Part shown: positions 32,001-38,766 of the stretch, in pieces
How the letters are laid out: every line of letters starts with the position of its first letter
Numbering within the stretch: the stretch's first letter is position 1
Assembly (NCBI GenBank): GCA_031082225.1
Contig: JAVHLG010000029.1
Span: 1 to 52,296, forward strand
Direction: 5' to 3'
Length of the DNA stretch: 52,296 bases
Source: Desulfovibrionaceae bacterium
Lineage (GTDB): Bacteria > Desulfobacterota > Desulfovibrionia > Desulfovibrionales > Desulfovibrionaceae
The notes under the pieces: model-generated
Seen by the model: only the letters and a program-made list of their open reading frames with translations
What the model was told of the DNA's origin: nothing
Databases searched by the model: none
Position numbers and translations under genes: made by a program

Positions 32001-33051
32001 CCTCGGCGGCCTGGGGCGCGGCCAGGGCCAGCCCGAGCAATCCCAACTTGCTGCCTGCGGCAGCCGCCGCCAGATTCATGAGCGACGACGACACCTTGTC
32101 GATAGCGTAGTAGGCCCCCAGCGCGACGATCAACAGTTTCCAGCGGTCGATGAAATCCGCCACGGTGATCACGCCGCGCTTGACCATCCCGAACAAGGTG
32201 GTGAGCGCCGTCCCGGCGTCCGCAGCGAACCGGGCCAGGGAGCCGTCGGCCTTCATCTGCTGGATTTTTTTGAGCAGGCCGTCCAACTCCTGCTTGAGCG
32301 CGTCGAACGGCCCCGCGCCCATGCCCTCGGCAACCATGGACGTTATCTCGTCCTTGAGGTTGGACAGCATGCCCAGCCAGGTCTGCGACTGGCGCTCCAT
32401 CCCCTCGCCGAACTTGCCGGACCAGATGCCCGAGAGCGCCGCGCCGATGTCTGTGGCCGTTTTCTGGGTCGATTTGGTCATCTGCTCGCCGTTTTGCATC
32501 CACGAAAACGTGACCTGGTCCCCGGCGGTCTGGGTCCGGATGCCGAACTCCTTGAGGCGCTCGAACTCGCCCGTGGCCGCGTCGGCAAAGGCCTCCACGC
32601 CGTCAATCAGGCTTTTGCCCATGCTCGACGCGGTGTCGCCGATGGTCTGCAAAACCTCGGTCGGCTCGAAGCCCTGGCTGGCCAGCCGGGTGAAGGCCTC
32701 GGTGACCTGCTCCAGTTCGTAGGGGGTCTTGGCCGTAAACTCCTTGATCCAGGTCATAGCCGCCTCGGCCCTGGCGGACGAACCGGTGATGGTCTCGAGC
32801 TGGATCTGAAATTTCTCGAACGTGGCCGGGATGCCCACGGCCGTGGACGCGGCCCAGCCCGTGAACAGCGCGGCCGCTGCGGTCTTGAGGTTCAGGATGC
32901 TGGCGGTCAGGGATTCGGAGGAAAGCTCGGTCTTTTTGAGCGCGTCGGGGCCGGATTTGCCCAGCCCCTCGATCTCGCGCACCACCTGGTTGACGATGTT
33001 GGACGCCTGATCCTGGGCCTTGATGATGATGCTGACGGTGGTGGCGTCCAT
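29053..33051 (-). CDS. tail tape measure protein
   Basis: 1332 residues, the longest gene. It sets tail length and is threaded inside the tube. Starts MDATTVSIIIKAQDQASNIV; residues ~70-230 hold the usual tape-measure domain (ELEQVTEAFTRLASQGFEPT, VEAFADAATGEFERLKEFGI). Hydrophobic segments lie around 305-350, and long charged coiled-coil-like regions, alanine-, glutamate- and lysine-rich, around 980-1170. At about 1.5 angstrom per residue, a common rule, the tail would be roughly 200 nm. No sheath gene is present, so the tail is non-contractile. Confidence 0.92.
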   Translation of the reverse strand: MDATTVSIIIKAQDQASNIVNQVVREIEGLGKSGPDALKKTELSSESLTASILNLKTAAAALFTGWAASTAVGIPATFEKFQIQLETITGSSARAEAAMTWIKEFTAKTPYELEQVTEAFTRLASQGFEPTEVLQTIGDTASSMGKSLIDGVEAFADAATGEFERLKEFGIRTQTAGDQVTFSWMQNGEQMTKSTQKTATDIGAALSGIWSGKFGEGMERQSQTWLGMLSNLKDEITSMVAEGMGAGPFDALKQELDGLLKKIQQMKADGSLARFAADAGTALTTLFGMVKRGVITVADFIDRWKLLIVALGAYYAIDKVSSSLMNLAAAAAGSKLGLLGLALAAPQAAEGYANLIQVVNGLLNPLSDLNSLKAEAARLEAQAARQTAEADAMIRQYAASLGHTVVGLEDFKRQVQDGTIKLKDQAGNVALTKDEMEQLDATIKKLAATNKQLEASSGRWWDYQIERAEAMAQTESGAVAARIENERRKKDAILSLADQTAARQLDAVRMVGGSEAQQAETVKQIHKGLREARIRAVTDWLDTLKTAVADAISQESKYAEEARQARMTTEEKIRDIQRQGMSESARWYDKLAEANAVLQRAEAARATGTADGFASSVDLAKKAQGLYADLATVSESSGVSQSGAIQTATDGVRQAGEVWAQAADAGAAAWKNTGTELQRTFEDLTVRLERLKTDAKMEIAVEPNLDKLEKALADLNGTEVTPTAAVQPDTRRVDSELDRLAGTRTESQHRFAPNATDAETKIAELKRPTSSEHTINLVVKGSGNFKVSPVDSDVEAYATGGPVFRRLPAPYIPGHGTKDDVPAMLMRGEYVVKKDAVQHYGPDLLNLINNKRLPVPQFASGGLVGGIADLARMLRRSVGIPEPQPRPRGLSPLGLSAVGRMESIHDAAVTKFARGGSLDEELADIALARARTQEDYDLAVSRARADGDEDLADSLADEQEKIEKIAEKLQEALERMQEEYEELVAEAEEVRTEKLVELYEAKKAYDYERKEKLASLKSALDESKKGGVQANVITSQLSGFPGVIYVPPWSIKANPGKKKEVMEAQAAYDAEKNSREPATKMAEFLAGQVNAGTDYQTAVNAAKAALDESKLESETEAAEDTAEARADGEQERARIQKDLDERLADLLLDYNRTMEDLSIREGRARANADEEKGYSVSGFSQWLAKGGLVGLESAITRMTSRVRRFAEGGIVPLAEGARRGMDSVPALLAPDEGVLKASTMHRLGRGAFEALNGWNVDDFLDRLSVHRFADGGVVPGGDLAKSLPDGPSRPRGDDFSATVNLQMGGQTYPTRTDRDTATALMRELKRRGASVR

Positions 33052-33054
33052 GGT

Positions 33055-33614
33055 CTAATCCCTCGACAGTTGTTTCAGGTGTTTTCCCAGGGCGTCTTTT
33101 TCGCCGCGCACCGCCAGCAGGACGTCCGTGACCAGGGCCAGCCTGCGGCGGCGCTCGGCCCGGTCCGCCGCTTTCAGCGCAATCTCGTACCAGGCCAGGC
33201 CGTAGCCCATGACCCCCGTGTGCCCGGCCGACAGCAGCATCTGGATGCCGTCGGCCAGCCGCTCGGCTACGGGGCGGGGGTCGGTAGCTCTTTTGTGTTT
33301 TCTGCGATTTTTTTCAGCCCCCGCCGAACTCGGACGAAAAAACCCGCGTTCACCCTCGCAAACGCCTCGACAATCTCGACATAATCCTCGCCTCCCAGCT
33401 TGAGGATGTCGTCCCCCAGGGAGGTGCATTGGCCAAAAATATCAATCACTTTTTGAATATTTCTGTACATCCAGGACACAGCCGATAACGAGTCAATTTT
33501 GTCCACCGTCAAAAGTTCCGTGAACGTCTCCACCGCCGCCGGAAGCTGCGACACGCACATCTCCCGGACGGTCACGGCCTGGCCGTCGATGGTGATGGTC
33601 TCTTCTTTGCGCAT
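33055..33614 (-). CDS. tail assembly chaperone, frameshifted G-T-type product
   Basis: The G-like protein can be extended by a -1 shift into the frame ending at 33055, giving about 186 residues. The slip site is a run of seven A in the mRNA (33308-33314) inside the codons AAA AAA ATC. After the shift the sequence reads NRRKHKRATDPRPVAERLAD and then a helical domain (GLAWYEIALKAADRAERRRR). This is the layout of lambda G/GT, in which the long form recruits tail tube subunits onto the tape measure. The tape measure gene follows three bases later. Confidence 0.75.
33267..33614 (-). CDS. tail assembly chaperone, short G-type product
   Basis: 115 residues from ATG 33614 (MRKEETITIDGQ, GGACC upstream). 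Contains VREMCVSQLPAAVETFTELL and ends KKIAENTKELPTPAP. Between tail tube and tape measure genes, as in lambda-like phages. Made by ribosomes that do not shift at 33308-33314. Confidence 0.75.
   Translation of the reverse strand: MRKEETITIDGQAVTVREMCVSQLPAAVETFTELLTVDKIDSLSAVSWMYRNIQKVIDIFGQCTSLGDDILKLGGEDYVEIVEAFARVNAGFFVRVRRGLKKIAENTKELPTPAP
33308..33314 (-). promoter_or_regulatory. programmed -1 frameshift slippery run
   Basis: Seven consecutive A in the mRNA where the G-type frame and the downstream frame overlap. Slippage by one base keeps tRNA-Lys paired. No mRNA pseudoknot was assessed. Confidence 0.65.
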
Positions 33615-33627
33615 GGTCGGTCCTTTT

Positions 33628-34407
33628 TTACGCGGGCGGGAATTCGACGAACGAATACGGCTGGGACTGGCCAGCCACCACGTTGATGGCGCCCTCAAGG
33701 GCGAACGTGGAAAAATCGTCCGTCAGGAAATCCACGCCATCCGTGGGCAGCATGTCGCTTTCCGGGATGTCGATGATGATGTGGTTGCCGTTGTCCAAGT
33801 TCTTTCCGTCGAAATGCCAGCGGACCTTGATCCTGGACTGGGTGCCGCCCTTGGTGATGGTGGCGTCCGTGGCCGCGATGGCGTCGTGGTCGAACGTCAC
33901 CACCAGGCTGCCGGTATCCGGGATGTCGCCGTCCGACCGGACCAGGATTTTCCCCGAGTGCAGCATCACCTCGTAATCCTCTCCCAGCACGTAGGGCGTA
34001 GAGCCGACCACCGCAGAAACCGACCCCGTCTTGACCAGATATTTGCCCAGGTCGAGGTAGGTGTCCTTGGTGATGGCGGACAGATCGAACGTCTTGACGA
34101 CGTCAGACCCGACCTCCTGCGAAAAAGGCTCAACCGTGCCGAGCAGGGCCATGGCCCGGTTGGTGGCCCGCAGGTCCTTGCCGGATACCGCAAGCGTGGA
34201 TTCGCCCTTGAGGGGAATCTGCCGGGCCACGTTGCCGTAAGTCGTGCGGCCCTTGCTCTTCATTTTCTTCATTTCGGCGTTCTCGGTGATCTTGAACGAG
34301 TCAAAAAAACCGATGAACAGCAGCCCCGTGGACGTGCCGTCGTCGAAAAAACGCTCGGCAAAAACGTCCCCCGCACAAATCAACCCATACGCATCAAGAT
34401 TCGGCAT
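33628..34407 (-). CDS. major tail tube protein
   Basis: 259 residues. Start MPNLDAYGLICAGDVFAERF. Beta-rich: TGLLFIGFFDSFKITENAEM, then KMKSKGRTTYGNVARQIPLK, and a later Ig-like part (TGSLVVTFDHDAIAATDATI). It comes just before the G/GT chaperones and tape measure, the canonical place for the tube protein of long-tailed phages. Confidence 0.75.
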   Translation of the reverse strand: MPNLDAYGLICAGDVFAERFFDDGTSTGLLFIGFFDSFKITENAEMKKMKSKGRTTYGNVARQIPLKGESTLAVSGKDLRATNRAMALLGTVEPFSQEVGSDVVKTFDLSAITKDTYLDLGKYLVKTGSVSAVVGSTPYVLGEDYEVMLHSGKILVRSDGDIPDTGSLVVTFDHDAIAATDATITKGGTQSRIKVRWHFDGKNLDNGNHIIIDIPESDMLPTDGVDFLTDDFSTFALEGAINVVAGQSQPYSFVEFPPA

Positions 34408-34420
34408 GACAGTCTCCTCC

Positions 34421-34858
34421 CTATCGGATGTTCGAGATTAACAGAGCGCTCCAGTTCAAATGATACGGCAGCGGCACGCCTTCGGGCACGTCGCTGCTTG
34501 GATCAACCCGCCCCAGTCGGGCATTGCAAACCGCCCCTTCCGCCAGATAACGGAAATCTTCGATTAGTAGCTCTCCGTTGATGACGATGACGCCGTTATC
34601 CAACACCTCCTCGCCGGGTGCGTGCACACCAACACCCATCAGCACATTCATCTCCGTCCGACGAACGGCGTTCGACCTGGCAGCGGTGTTCCGGAGCACA
34701 TTGACAACGGGGTATCGTTCGCTGTCCGGAGTCCTCTCCGGGTCAAAGCCGATGCGGACCTCGGGCCTGCGATGAAAATGTTCCATGCACCAGGCTTGCA
34801 CCGTGGGGTCGTCGCGGATCGCCGAGGCGATGCGGACAAATATCTGGCTCGGCATCAT
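34421..34858 (-). CDS. tail terminator-like protein, 145 aa
   Basis: Start MMPSQIFVRIASAIRDDPTV, overlapping the previous stop by ATGA. Located between the tail completion and tail tube genes, where lambda gpU-type tail terminators are found. Beta strands such as NVLMGVGVHAPGEEVLDNGV fit such a small ring protein. Assignment by position. Confidence 0.55.
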   Translation of the reverse strand: MMPSQIFVRIASAIRDDPTVQAWCMEHFHRRPEVRIGFDPERTPDSERYPVVNVLRNTAARSNAVRRTEMNVLMGVGVHAPGEEVLDNGVIVINGELLIEDFRYLAEGAVCNARLGRVDPSSDVPEGVPLPYHLNWSALLISNIR

Positions 34859-35454
34859 GATTTGCTTCCTCCCGTCAGGTAGCGGTGCATGGCCGCCGTG
34901 AATTTTTTTTGGAAATGGGCGGGAATTTTCGCCCGCATTTTGCGAAACACCGGCCCGATGCTCGGCCGGGCCGGGATTTTCAGCACCGTCGTGGAGTTGC
35001 GCAGGAAAAACCGTTTCGTCTGCGCCCAGTAGCGCCGGATCGCGGCGGTCACGGGCACGGTGCGGCCCTTTTCGTGCTTGCGCACCAGGTCGTTGAGCGA
35101 GCGGTCCATCGTCCCGGCCCGGCCCTTGTTCGATTTGCCGAATCCGATCTCCACGTGGCTGGCGTCGGGCGCGGCCACGTAGCGCGCGAAACGCCCCAGC
35201 CAGTACAGCGGGCTGGGCGGAACCTCGCGCTTTTTCCAGCCGGATTTCGTGCGCTTGAACGCGGCGGTCAGGGGGTGCAGCGGGGCCCAGTTGTCGCCGC
35301 CGTATTCGACGTGGTTGCGCAGCTCGGCGCGCATCAGCCAGCCGCAGGATTTGAGCGCGGACAGGTGCGCCCGGGCCACCATTTTCATGTCGCGCAGGCG
35401 GGAGACCTTGCCGACCGACTGGGCCAGGGTCTTTTTGTCGATGGACAGTTTCAT
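34855..35454 (-). CDS. tail completion / virion morphogenesis protein
   Basis: 199 residues, basic. GWLMRAELRNHVEYGGDNWA, then PLHPLTAAFKRTKSGWKKRE, resembles phage virion morphogenesis (gpS-type) and HK97 gp10-like tail completion proteins. Head-tail joining side of the operon. Confidence 0.6.
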   Translation of the reverse strand: MKLSIDKKTLAQSVGKVSRLRDMKMVARAHLSALKSCGWLMRAELRNHVEYGGDNWAPLHPLTAAFKRTKSGWKKREVPPSPLYWLGRFARYVAAPDASHVEIGFGKSNKGRAGTMDRSLNDLVRKHEKGRTVPVTAAIRRYWAQTKRFFLRNSTTVLKIPARPSIGPVFRKMRAKIPAHFQKKFTAAMHRYLTGGSKS

Positions 35455-35831
35455 CCCCGCCTCCAGTTCGGCGACTGCTCCCGGGTCACGCGGATGATCC
35501 AGAACGGCCCCTCGCGCAGCCGCTGGATTTGCTGGCCGCTGGATTTGCGGCAGGTCCAGGTCACGCCGTCCACCTCGATCACGTCGTCAACCTGTGGGGC
35601 CGGGACGTCCCGGGCCGGGACGCGCGCCTCGGCGATGACCAGGTTGGACCGGGACTCGCTCTCGGCCTGCTCGTGCGTGATGCGGGCGAACGTCGCCACG
35701 GCCGCGCCGCCCTGCGCAGCCGGGAACCCGGCGGCCTCACCGGCAGCTTTCGGCTGGTAGACGGCCGGGGACGCGATGTCGGCGAAGGCGTCCAGGATGT
35801 CGTCGGCAAAATCGTCGAGGATGGTGGTCAT
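35451..35831 (-). CDS. head-tail joining protein, gpFII-like
   Basis: 126 residues from ATG 35831. C-terminal beta segment DVDDVIEVDGVTWTCRKSSG-like pattern and FWIIRVTRE match the head-tail joining family (lambda FII type). Start chosen by overlap with the upstream gene. Confidence 0.6.
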   Translation of the reverse strand: MTTILDDFADDILDAFADIASPAVYQPKAAGEAAGFPAAQGGAAVATFARITHEQAESESRSNLVIAEARVPARDVPAPQVDDVIEVDGVTWTCRKSSGQQIQRLREGPFWIIRVTREQSPNWRRG

Positions 35832-36070
35832 TGCGCCCCCATCATTTTGAGCATCGAATGCACCACGACGGCCGTCACCACGGGCGTCACCACGGCGGAC
35901 ACCGTCAGTCCCACGCCCACGGCGATGTAGGTGGAGCGGCGCAGGGCGTTGATGGCGCGCCACTGGTCGGCGTCGTTTTGCTGGATCGCCTCGATTTTCT
36001 CCCGCAGGTGGCCGAGCACTTCGTGGTGCAGGGCGCAGACATGCCCGCCGGTCTGATTCTCGCCACCCAT
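35828..36070 (-). CDS. small membrane protein, holin/XhlA-like
   Basis: 80 residues. A helical start (VLGHLREKIEAIQQNDADQW) followed by one membrane segment YIAVGVGLTVSAVVTPVVTA. This helix-plus-one-TM layout is like XhlA-type hemolysin/holin partners. It follows the spanin genes, so a lysis role is likely. GGGGG lies before the ATG. Confidence 0.6.
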   Translation of the reverse strand: MGGENQTGGHVCALHHEVLGHLREKIEAIQQNDADQWRAINALRRSTYIAVGVGLTVSAVVTPVVTAVVVHSMLKMMGAQ

Positions 36071-36080
36071 CGCCCGCCCC

Positions 36081-36368
36081 CTATTTGATTTTCGCCTCGT
36101 AGCACTCGATCACCGCATCCCGGAGCCGCAATTCATTGATCAATTCCAGGATGTTGTAGTTCGACACCAGCCCGTTCTCCATGCTCCCGAGGTGCGGTCC
36201 CTCCACCCACAGATCGAGCGGCAGATCCTGCCCAAAGGTGCGCGGGCACGGGCTCGGCTTCACCACCTGGGGCACCACGATCTCCGCCGGTTTCAGCATG
36301 GTCGCGCACGCCGTAAGCGAGCACAGCAGCATTAAGATTGCGAATAATTTCAAGGCTTGTCTTTTCAT
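36081..36368 (-). CDS. outer-membrane spanin lipoprotein, Rz1-like
   Basis: 95 residues starting MKRQALKLFAILMLLCSLTA with lipobox LTAC, so a lipoprotein. Proline-rich middle (VVPQVVKPSPCPR). Its gene lies mostly inside the 3' part of the Rz-like gene in another frame, the classic Rz/Rz1 nested arrangement. With Rz it spans the periplasm and fuses the membranes at lysis. Confidence 0.85.
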   Translation of the reverse strand: MKRQALKLFAILMLLCSLTACATMLKPAEIVVPQVVKPSPCPRTFGQDLPLDLWVEGPHLGSMENGLVSNYNILELINELRLRDAVIECYEAKIK

Positions 36369-36708
36369 CGACGACACTCCCGGGTTTCGGGGTCTCACTC
36401 ACGGCCGTGGCCAGGGTCCGCTGCATCCGGCGGATGCCGGTCTGGAATTCGTCCATGGCCCGTTGCGTAGCCGCGACCTGGCCGTTGACCGCCGCCAGTT
36501 CCTGGTCACGAACAGCCACCACCTGCTCCAGTCCCGCGATCCGGGCCTCACGGTTGCGCACCAGCCCCTCCTGCCGGGCCACCTCGGCCGTGAGCTCGGC
36601 CCGCTGGGTCTCCAGGCCCGCCACGTCCGCCCGCAGGATCAGGATGTACCCGCCCAGCCCCGCCAGGATCGCGGCCACCGCCAACGCACCGATCAGTTTG
36701 ATGTTCAC
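36133..36708 (-). CDS. inner-membrane spanin, Rz-like
   Basis: 191 residues. One N-terminal membrane anchor (LIGALAVAAILAGLGGYILI), then a long coiled coil (ETQRAELTAEVARQEGLVRN and on). The last ~60 residues overlap the Rz1-like gene in another frame and are glycine-rich. Partner of the lipoprotein spanin above. Confidence 0.8.
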   Translation of the reverse strand: MNIKLIGALAVAAILAGLGGYILILRADVAGLETQRAELTAEVARQEGLVRNREARIAGLEQVVAVRDQELAAVNGQVAATQRAMDEFQTGIRRMQRTLATAVSETPKPGSVVDEKTSLEIIRNLNAAVLAYGVRDHAETGGDRGAPGGEAEPVPAHLWAGSAARSVGGGTAPREHGERAGVELQHPGIDQ

Positions 36709-37061
36709 AGGTCTCCGCCTCCTGCGTTTCCGCCGTCCACGGGCGGGGGTGGGCAGGGCAGGCCGCCCGGCGACGGCATGCCCCAGGGCCGTTCAAAAAC
36801 CGACTGGACCGCCTTGGCCCCGAACGGAACCGCCACGGCGGCGATATCGCTCCAGGTGGAGAGCGAGGCCTGGCCGATCCAGAACAGCGCCACCCAGCGC
36901 ATGATCAGCTCGTTGACGATCACCAGCGCCACCAGCAGGCGCATGGAGGACAGCCGTCCGGACTCATCGGAAAAAATGTCGCGCCAGACGCCCATTTTCA
37001 CGGCCGTACCCGGGCGCTCGCTGGGGGTTTCATTCGGATCGCCGCCGGAAAAAAGGCGCAT
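36705..37061 (-). CDS. membrane protein of lysis cassette, possible holin
   Basis: 118 residues from ATG 37061 (TGATG overlap with the smaller gene upstream). One or two membrane segments around residues 39-75 (MRLLVALVIVNELIMRWVAL, IAAVAVPFGAKAVQSVF). Glycine/proline tail. Sits between endolysin and spanins, the usual place of a holin. Confidence 0.55.
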   Translation of the reverse strand: MRLFSGGDPNETPSERPGTAVKMGVWRDIFSDESGRLSSMRLLVALVIVNELIMRWVALFWIGQASLSTWSDIAAVAVPFGAKAVQSVFERPWGMPSPGGLPCPPPPVDGGNAGGGDL

Positions 37062-37207
37062 CAGCGGCCCCCCCGGTACAGCAACGGGTGGACCAACCGC
37101 TTCCAGACCCGGGCCACGCGCCGGGCCAGGGAACCGGGCAAACCAATGTCGCGCAGACGACAGTAGACGTGTCCGTCGTTGAGCCGGTGCCGCAGCCACT
37201 CAAACAC
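37061..37207 (-). CDS. small lysis-cassette protein, 48 aa (GTG start)
   Basis: A GTG start (37205-37207) lying within the end of the endolysin gene and a stop overlapping the next ATG (TGATG). Reads VFEWLRHRLNDGHVYCRLRD and continues basic and aromatic (VARVWKRLVHPLLYRGGR). The coupled start and stop and the CRLRDIGL phrase argue for a real gene. Function unknown. Confidence 0.55.
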   Translation of the reverse strand: MFEWLRHRLNDGHVYCRLRDIGLPGSLARRVARVWKRLVHPLLYRGGR

Positions 37208-37841
37208 CGAGCAGCCCCTTGACCTGGGCCAGCCGGATCGCGCGATCCTCCAGGCCGTTGTACCCGCCGTTGATCAGGCGGGTTGTGCTGCGCAGATCGT
37301 CGGACTCGGCGTAGGGCGTCAGGTTTTTCCACGTCCAAAACGCGCAGGCGCACGGCACGAGCAACTGCTCGGACAAAACCAGCGCCGGATTGGACTCGAT
37401 ATCCACGCCGATCATCTGCCCGATCTGGCGGTACGCGCCGCGCCCGGTGAGATGGAAAATCCCCTGCCCCCGGTACAGCCAGCCGTCGTCATCGGCTGTG
37501 CCGTTTTCCTCGTTGCCCATGCGCGAGCCGTAGGCCAGGTTGGCCAGGGCCACGTCCTCGGGGTCCGGATCGGAGGGATCCCAGGCGTACGGCCGGGCCG
37601 CCTCCAGGCTCGGGAAGCGCCGGGGCCAGACGACCGTCAGACGCTCGGCGCTGTAACGCAGGTTCTCGACAAGCGCCCGGAAAAGCCGCGTCTCGTGCGC
37701 GGCGTGGGCCAGGAAGTGCGCCAGCACCAGAAGCGAGGTCATGCGCCAGCGTTCCAAAACCGGCCAGGCCACGGCAAACGCCGAGCGCACCACGGGCAGG
37801 GCCTGGGGGGCCAGGGCGTCGATCACGGGGAGCAGATCCAT
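37200..37841 (-). CDS. GH19-type endolysin
   Basis: 213 residues without signal peptide. Chitinase/lysozyme family 19 features: AHETR with the likely catalytic E50, a second acidic region GNEENG near 110-114, and RGQGIFHLTGR (124-134), the variant of the family's RGPIQLTG. It cleaves the peptidoglycan sugar backbone at lysis. Needs a holin to reach the wall. Confidence 0.85.
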   Translation of the reverse strand: MDLLPVIDALAPQALPVVRSAFAVAWPVLERWRMTSLLVLAHFLAHAAHETRLFRALVENLRYSAERLTVVWPRRFPSLEAARPYAWDPSDPDPEDVALANLAYGSRMGNEENGTADDDGWLYRGQGIFHLTGRGAYRQIGQMIGVDIESNPALVLSEQLLVPCACAFWTWKNLTPYAESDDLRSTTRLINGGYNGLEDRAIRLAQVKGLLGV

Positions 37842-38417
37842 TCAGACCTCCAGCCATTCGGCGTCGGGCGCGCCGAGCATGGTGCGCAGCCAGCCGCGCG
37901 AGGCGCAACGCACCCGGTCGGCCAGCGCGAAACGGTCCCGCCACCACAATTTTTGCATCGGCTGGTACGGGGTGCCGGTGTCCAGGCACACGCCGGACAG
38001 GATCAGGCGCGGATAGCCCAGGCCCAGCCCGGCCAGCACAGCCAGGTGGGCCGAGCCGCCCAGCGACACCGGGCTCACCCAGGCCACGTCCACCGACCCG
38101 GACAGGGCCGGACCGTGGGTGAGCGGCCGGTTCGCGCCGATCCAGCCGCCCTGTTCCAGCCATTCGCGCAGGTGGCCGGGATGCACGGTGGCGGCGTGGT
38201 CCGGCGGGATGACGGTCTCGGCGATGGCCCGGTTGACGGCCATGAGGTGCACGGTGCGGCCCAGCACGGACAATTTGTCGAGCGTGTCGCACAGGTCGTC
38301 GCGCCAGCCCGGGGCCGTGCCCGCGACCACAAGCACGTCCGCGTTCCAGCGGTCGAGCGTGACCCCGGGCCGGATCCCCGGGGTCACGTTGTGCAGGGGG
38401 CGCGCGGGGGTGGTCAT
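37842..38417 (-). CDS. Rossmann-like protein, DUF115/MptE-like
   Basis: 191 residues. WNADVLVVAGTAPGWRDDLC, then VNRAIAETVIPPDHAATVHP and GLGLGYPRLILSGVCLD suggest a Rossmann-like domain of the 6-hydroxymethylpterin diphosphokinase MptE/DUF115 type, which in phages has no known job. It sits between the capsid group and the endolysin. Confidence 0.5.
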   Translation of the reverse strand: MTTPARPLHNVTPGIRPGVTLDRWNADVLVVAGTAPGWRDDLCDTLDKLSVLGRTVHLMAVNRAIAETVIPPDHAATVHPGHLREWLEQGGWIGANRPLTHGPALSGSVDVAWVSPVSLGGSAHLAVLAGLGLGYPRLILSGVCLDTGTPYQPMQKLWWRDRFALADRVRCASRGWLRTMLGAPDAEWLEV

Positions 38418-38755
38418 CAGCCGCGCTTCCCTTTTTTGGCGGCCGCATCGGGGTCGGCCGGGGCCGGATCGGCCTGGACCGGGTCCGGCGTCGGATCGGC
38501 CGGGGGCGGGTCCGGCGTCGGGTCGGCCTGGACCGGGTCCGGCGTCGGGTCGGCCGGGGCCGGGTCCGGCGTCGGATCGGCCGGGGGCGGGACGGCCGGG
38601 GGCATCTGGTCCGTGGCCGGGGCGGCTTCTTCGGCCGGTTCGGCCACGCCGTCGTCGATGGCCTCGACAGCCACGACGTCGGGAAGGTCCAGGACGGTGT
38701 CCCGGGGGTAGGTTTTACCCATGTAGCGAAACGTGCCGGAGGTGACGATTTTCAT
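38417..38755 (-). CDS. small capsid-region protein with PTPDP repeats
   Basis: 112 residues from ATG 38755. The first 40 residues form a small domain (FRYMGKTYPRDTVLDLPD); the second half is a tandem of ~ten-residue PADPTPDP units (with QADPTPDP variants) ending in a basic tail. The repeats are visible in the DNA as well. Position next to the major capsid gene suggests a head or connector accessory. Confidence 0.65.
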   Translation of the reverse strand: MKIVTSGTFRYMGKTYPRDTVLDLPDVVAVEAIDDGVAEPAEEAAPATDQMPPAVPPPADPTPDPAPADPTPDPVQADPTPDPPPADPTPDPVQADPAPADPDAAAKKGKRG

Positions 38756-38766
38756 GGCGCCACCAC

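Noticed and set aside
29053-34407. Contractile (myovirus) tail
   Set aside because: No sheath gene between the tube and head-completion genes; the order fits a lambda-like long flexible tail.
38417-38660. CRISPR-like or minisatellite array in the repeat DNA
   Set aside because: The repeats are in frame with a PADPTPDP protein tail and have no spacers.
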